In this document: positions 62,114-64,000 of the stretch, in pieces | Numbering within the stretch: the first letter of the stretch is position 1 | Layout: each line of letters begins with the position of its first letter | Assembly (NCBI RefSeq): GCF_002374835.1 | Contig: NZ_NWVD01000002.1 | Coordinates: 62,001 to 126,000, forward strand | Length of the DNA: 64,000 nt | Direction of reading: 5' to 3' | DNA from: Sphingomonas ginsenosidimutans | GTDB taxonomy: Bacteria; Pseudomonadota; Alphaproteobacteria; Sphingomonadales; Sphingomonadaceae | The notes under the pieces: generated by a model | What the model was told of the DNA's origin: nothing | The model's database searches: none | Seen by the model: the letters and a program-made list of their open reading frames with translations, nothing else | Program-made: the position numbers and the translations under genes

Positions 62114-63214
62114 TTACAGCGCCCGCGCCTCGCCCCCCGCCAGCACATGCGTGCACAATTGCGCCTCGGGCGTGTCGCCCGCGTCCAGCGCCGCCACCGT
62201 CACCCAGCCCTCGCCGCGCCACCGCGCGCCTTCTTCGGCCGCGGTATTCAGTGGCACGAACAGCCGGCGCCGCTCGCCCGCCGGCGCATCGCCCACCAGC
62301 CGGTCGGCATACAGCGTGAAGCCGGTCGCCGCTTCCTCCGCACCGCCTTCGTGCACCACCGTATAGGTGCCGCCGCGCCCCAGCTCCGCCGACGATGCGC
62401 CGCCGAACAGCGAGAAGCCCAGCCACGTCTGATATTCGAACCCGTGCCGCTCGGTCGGGTCCAGCGTCATCGCGACGCGCCCGTCCAGCGTCGCAGCGAT
62501 CGCCGCCAGCGCATCCAGCCGCGAGGCGAGCACGCCGTCGCGGTCGAACGCGCGCAGCCGCGCCAGCGCCGGTTCGAACGGCCCCGCCGCCGCGATCAGC
62601 GGCAGGTAATCGGGCGCGATCTGCGCCACCGCGCCGGCATCCTTGGCGTCCAGCCGCTCGCGCAGCGACGCCAGCGCGTCGGCCGCGACCGGCAGCGGCC
62701 CCGCCGCCAGCGCATCGACCAGATCGGGCAGCGTGAAGTCGATCGACGGCTGCGCCACCCCCGCCGCCGCCATCGCTTCGACCGCGACGGTCGCGATCTC
62801 CCCCGCGGCGGCGACCGAATCGAGCCCGAACAGCTCCGCCCCGATCTGCCGCGTCTCGCGCGCGGGGGACAGCTGGCTGGCGCGCAGCTTCAGCGCCGAC
62901 CCGGCGTAGCTCAGCCGCACCGGGCGCGGGTGGTGCCCCATCCGCGTCGCCGCGATCCGTGCGATCTGCGCGGTGATGTCCGGGCGGATCGCCAGCGTGC
63001 GCTGCGACACCGGGTCGACGAAGCGCACCGCATCGTGCAGCGCGCCCGCCTTCAGCCGCGTGCCGAGCGCCTCGGCGAACTCCGCGAGCGGCGGATCGAC
63101 CCGCTCATAGCCATGCGCCCGGATCGCCCCCAGCACCCGCGCCTCGATCGCGGCGGCGGCATCGGCGTAGGGCGGCAGGCGGTCGCGAAGACCCTCGGGC
63201 AGCAGCGCGGTCAT
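62114..63214 (-). CDS. hisZ: ATP phosphoribosyltransferase regulatory subunit HisZ
   Basis: A 366-aa HisRS-like regulatory subunit that activates the short form of HisG in histidine synthesis. MTALLPEGLRDRLPP, FVDPVSQRTLAIRPDITAQI (cited at 20 residues) and ELGRGGTYTV are the class II synthetase-like pieces; it lacks the tRNA-binding domain. ATG at 63214 overlaps the stop of the DUF559 gene upstream. Confidence 0.87.
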   Translation of the reverse strand: MTALLPEGLRDRLPPYADAAAAIEARVLGAIRAHGYERVDPPLAEFAEALGTRLKAGALHDAVRFVDPVSQRTLAIRPDITAQIARIAATRMGHHPRPVRLSYAGSALKLRASQLSPARETRQIGAELFGLDSVAAAGEIATVAVEAMAAAGVAQPSIDFTLPDLVDALAAGPLPVAADALASLRERLDAKDAGAVAQIAPDYLPLIAAAGPFEPALARLRAFDRDGVLASRLDALAAIAATLDGRVAMTLDPTERHGFEYQTWLGFSLFGGASSAELGRGGTYTVVHEGGAEEAATGFTLYADRLVGDAPAGERRRLFVPLNTAAEEGARWRGEGWVTVAALDAGDTPEAQLCTHVLAGGEARAL

Positions 63215-63600
63215 GCGCGCGCCTCCCTCTCCCCTACGGGGAGAGGGTCGGGGAGAGGGGCTGTCGTCACCGCCGACAGGATCGTTTGAAGCACGCCGTC
63301 CAAGTTCATCATCACATCCGCGTTCGTGAAGCGCATGACGCGATAGCCGCGCGCTTTGAGCCAGGCGGTCCGCCGGTCGTCACGCGATTGGTCGGCGTGG
63401 GTATCGCCGTCAACCTCAATCGCCAGCTTGAGCGTGCGCGCGCAGAAGTCGAGGATATAGGGACCGGCCACGACCTGGCGGGAGAATTTGACCCCGTCCA
63501 GCCGCCGCCCGCGCAGCGCGAGCCACAGCCGCGTTTCCGGCTCGGTCATCGCACGCCGCATCCTTCGCGCGCGGTCGAGGAGGAGGGGGGCGGTTTGCAT
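63211..63600 (-). CDS. DUF559 endonuclease-like protein
   Basis: A 129-aa protein of the DUF559/VSR-like restriction-endonuclease fold: TEPETRLWLALRGRRLDG, ILDFCARTLKLAIEVDGDTH and RGYRVMRFTNADVMMN. The catalytic Asp-Glu-x-Asp of the fold is in DFCARTLKLAIEVDGD. Its last 17 or so residues, PLPDPLPVGEREARA, are encoded by a palindromic repeat that reads into the 3' end. No partner methylase is nearby, so its role is unclear. Confidence 0.75.
   Translation of the reverse strand: MQTAPLLLDRARRMRRAMTEPETRLWLALRGRRLDGVKFSRQVVAGPYILDFCARTLKLAIEVDGDTHADQSRDDRRTAWLKARGYRVMRFTNADVMMNLDGVLQTILSAVTTAPLPDPLPVGEREARA
63225..63260. repeat. Palindromic repeat inside the 3' end of the DUF559 gene
   Basis: CCCTCTCCCC-TAC-GGGGAGAGGG at 63225-63247 is a perfect 10-bp hairpin, and GGGGAGAGGGTCGGGGAG continues to 63260, a close relative of the arm of the larger repeat at 63638. 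The repeat is translated as the C-terminal tail of the gene. Confidence 0.75.
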
Positions 63601-63637
63601 CGGCTCGGACCATCACTGACCGTGGCGTGCGCGGCAA

Positions 63638-63684
63638 CCCCTCTCCCAACCCTCTCCCCACAGGGGAGAGGGTTGGGAGAGGGG
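63638..63684. repeat. 47-bp palindrome with 22-bp perfect arms
   Basis: The left arm (63638-63659) starts CCCCTCTCCCAACCCT and its exact complement is the right arm (63663-63684), with a three-base loop ACA. It lies in the gap between the DUF559 gene and serA. The GC-rich hairpin could end transcription from serA and shares its core with the repeat at 63225. Confidence 0.8.
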
Positions 63685-63718
63685 CAGGTGTCTCACCGAG
63701 ACCACCGCCCCCCAACCA

Positions 63719-64000
63719 TCAGAACGACAGCGCCATCGCCGTCTTCACCCCCGGCAGCGCCTTGACCTTCGCCAGCAGCGCGGCGTCGACCGTCTCGTCC
63801 ACCGACAGCAGCAGCACCGCCTCGCCGCCGGCTTCGCGCCGGCCCAGGTGGAAGGTGCCGATGTTGACCCCCGCCTCGCCCAGCAGCGTCCCGATACGGC
63901 CGATGAAGCCGGGCGCGTCCTCGTTGACGACATAGATCATCGGCCCGACGAGGTCCGCCTCCACCTTGATCCCGAACAGCTCGACCAGCCGCGGCGCGCT
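63719..64000 (-). CDS. serA: D-3-phosphoglycerate dehydrogenase, C-terminal ACT domain only
   Basis: The visible 93 residues are the C-terminal end of a gene whose start lies beyond the window. MIYVVNEDAPGFIGRIGTLL, GEAGVNIGTFHLGRRE and the final KVKALPGVKTAMALSF are the ACT-type serine-binding domain of SerA, which catalyses the first step of serine synthesis. The catalytic part is not seen, so assignment rests on this domain and on its hisZ-proximal location. Confidence 0.82.
   Translation of the reverse strand, partial: SAPRLVELFGIKVEADLVGPMIYVVNEDAPGFIGRIGTLLGEAGVNIGTFHLGRREAGGEAVLLLSVDETVDAALLAKVKALPGVKTAMALSF

Noticed and set aside
1..64000. CRISPR arrays, tRNA or rRNA genes, prophage and insertion sequences.
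   Set aside because: No regularly spaced repeats, cloverleaf-like segments, integrase, transposase or phage genes were found. The repeats seen are single palindromes.

Overview
The window is a GC-rich stretch of chromosome from an alphaproteobacterium, most likely a sphingomonad. The evidence is the CVIRGC-type glutathione reductase, two large TonB-dependent receptors, a CYP153-type P450, a HisZ/SerA neighbourhood, and coding capacity packed with ATGA/GTGA overlaps. Both ends cut a gene: gor on the left and serA on the right. No rRNA, tRNA, CRISPR array, insertion sequence or prophage was seen.

Positions 1-23438 are mostly housekeeping and metabolism: gor; a thioesterase/metallopeptidase-like/copper-chaperone operon; the HrpB helicase; a PfkB-family sugar/adenosine kinase; an EI24 membrane protein with a lipoprotein; a Na+-efflux-like ABC exporter; a lone CYP153 P450; an Oar-like TonB receptor; a LytS/LytTR two-component pair with trhO; an ABC-F ATPase; a CNT nucleoside transporter; a DUF1993 protein; AguB; and an ankyrin protein.

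Positions 23509-33329 are accessory. A Cys-free lipase-like protein with a proline-rich N-terminus (23509-25194) lies just upstream of the ankyrin gene on the same strand. Diverging from it is a six-gene, fully overlapping operon (25336-31228): KAS III-like synthase, extended SDR, MBL hydrolase, ATP-grasp ligase, GNAT-like protein and Rieske oxygenase. It converges on an F390-synthetase-like adenylating enzyme. This looks like an uncharacterised small-molecule pathway.

Positions 33413-52229 hold a non-flagellar type III secretion system (injectisome). One operon runs left: sctU, a FliO-like gene, sctQ, sctR, sctS, sctT and a stand-alone LuxR/NarL-type regulator. The other runs right: lytic transglycosylase, sctV, sctC, sctD, a needle-like gene, sctI, sctJ, sctK-like, sctL, sctN, sctO and sctP. 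About 500 bp of relatively AT-rich control region separates them. No translocon or gatekeeper is recognisable. Several small, unrecognised, mostly Cys-free genes to the left are candidate secreted components. A 16-bp dyad, TAATCG-N3-CGACTAG, is conserved exactly at three sites: beside the lipase gene, beside the 170-aa gene and upstream of the 202-aa gene. It links the distant lipase locus to the secretion cluster as a putative regulon.

Positions 52276-64000 hold a DUF2332 protein, a methyl-accepting chemotaxis protein, a second TonB receptor, rph-rdgB, two secreted proteins, hemW, hisZ, a DUF559 nuclease-like gene with palindromic repeats, and the end of serA.
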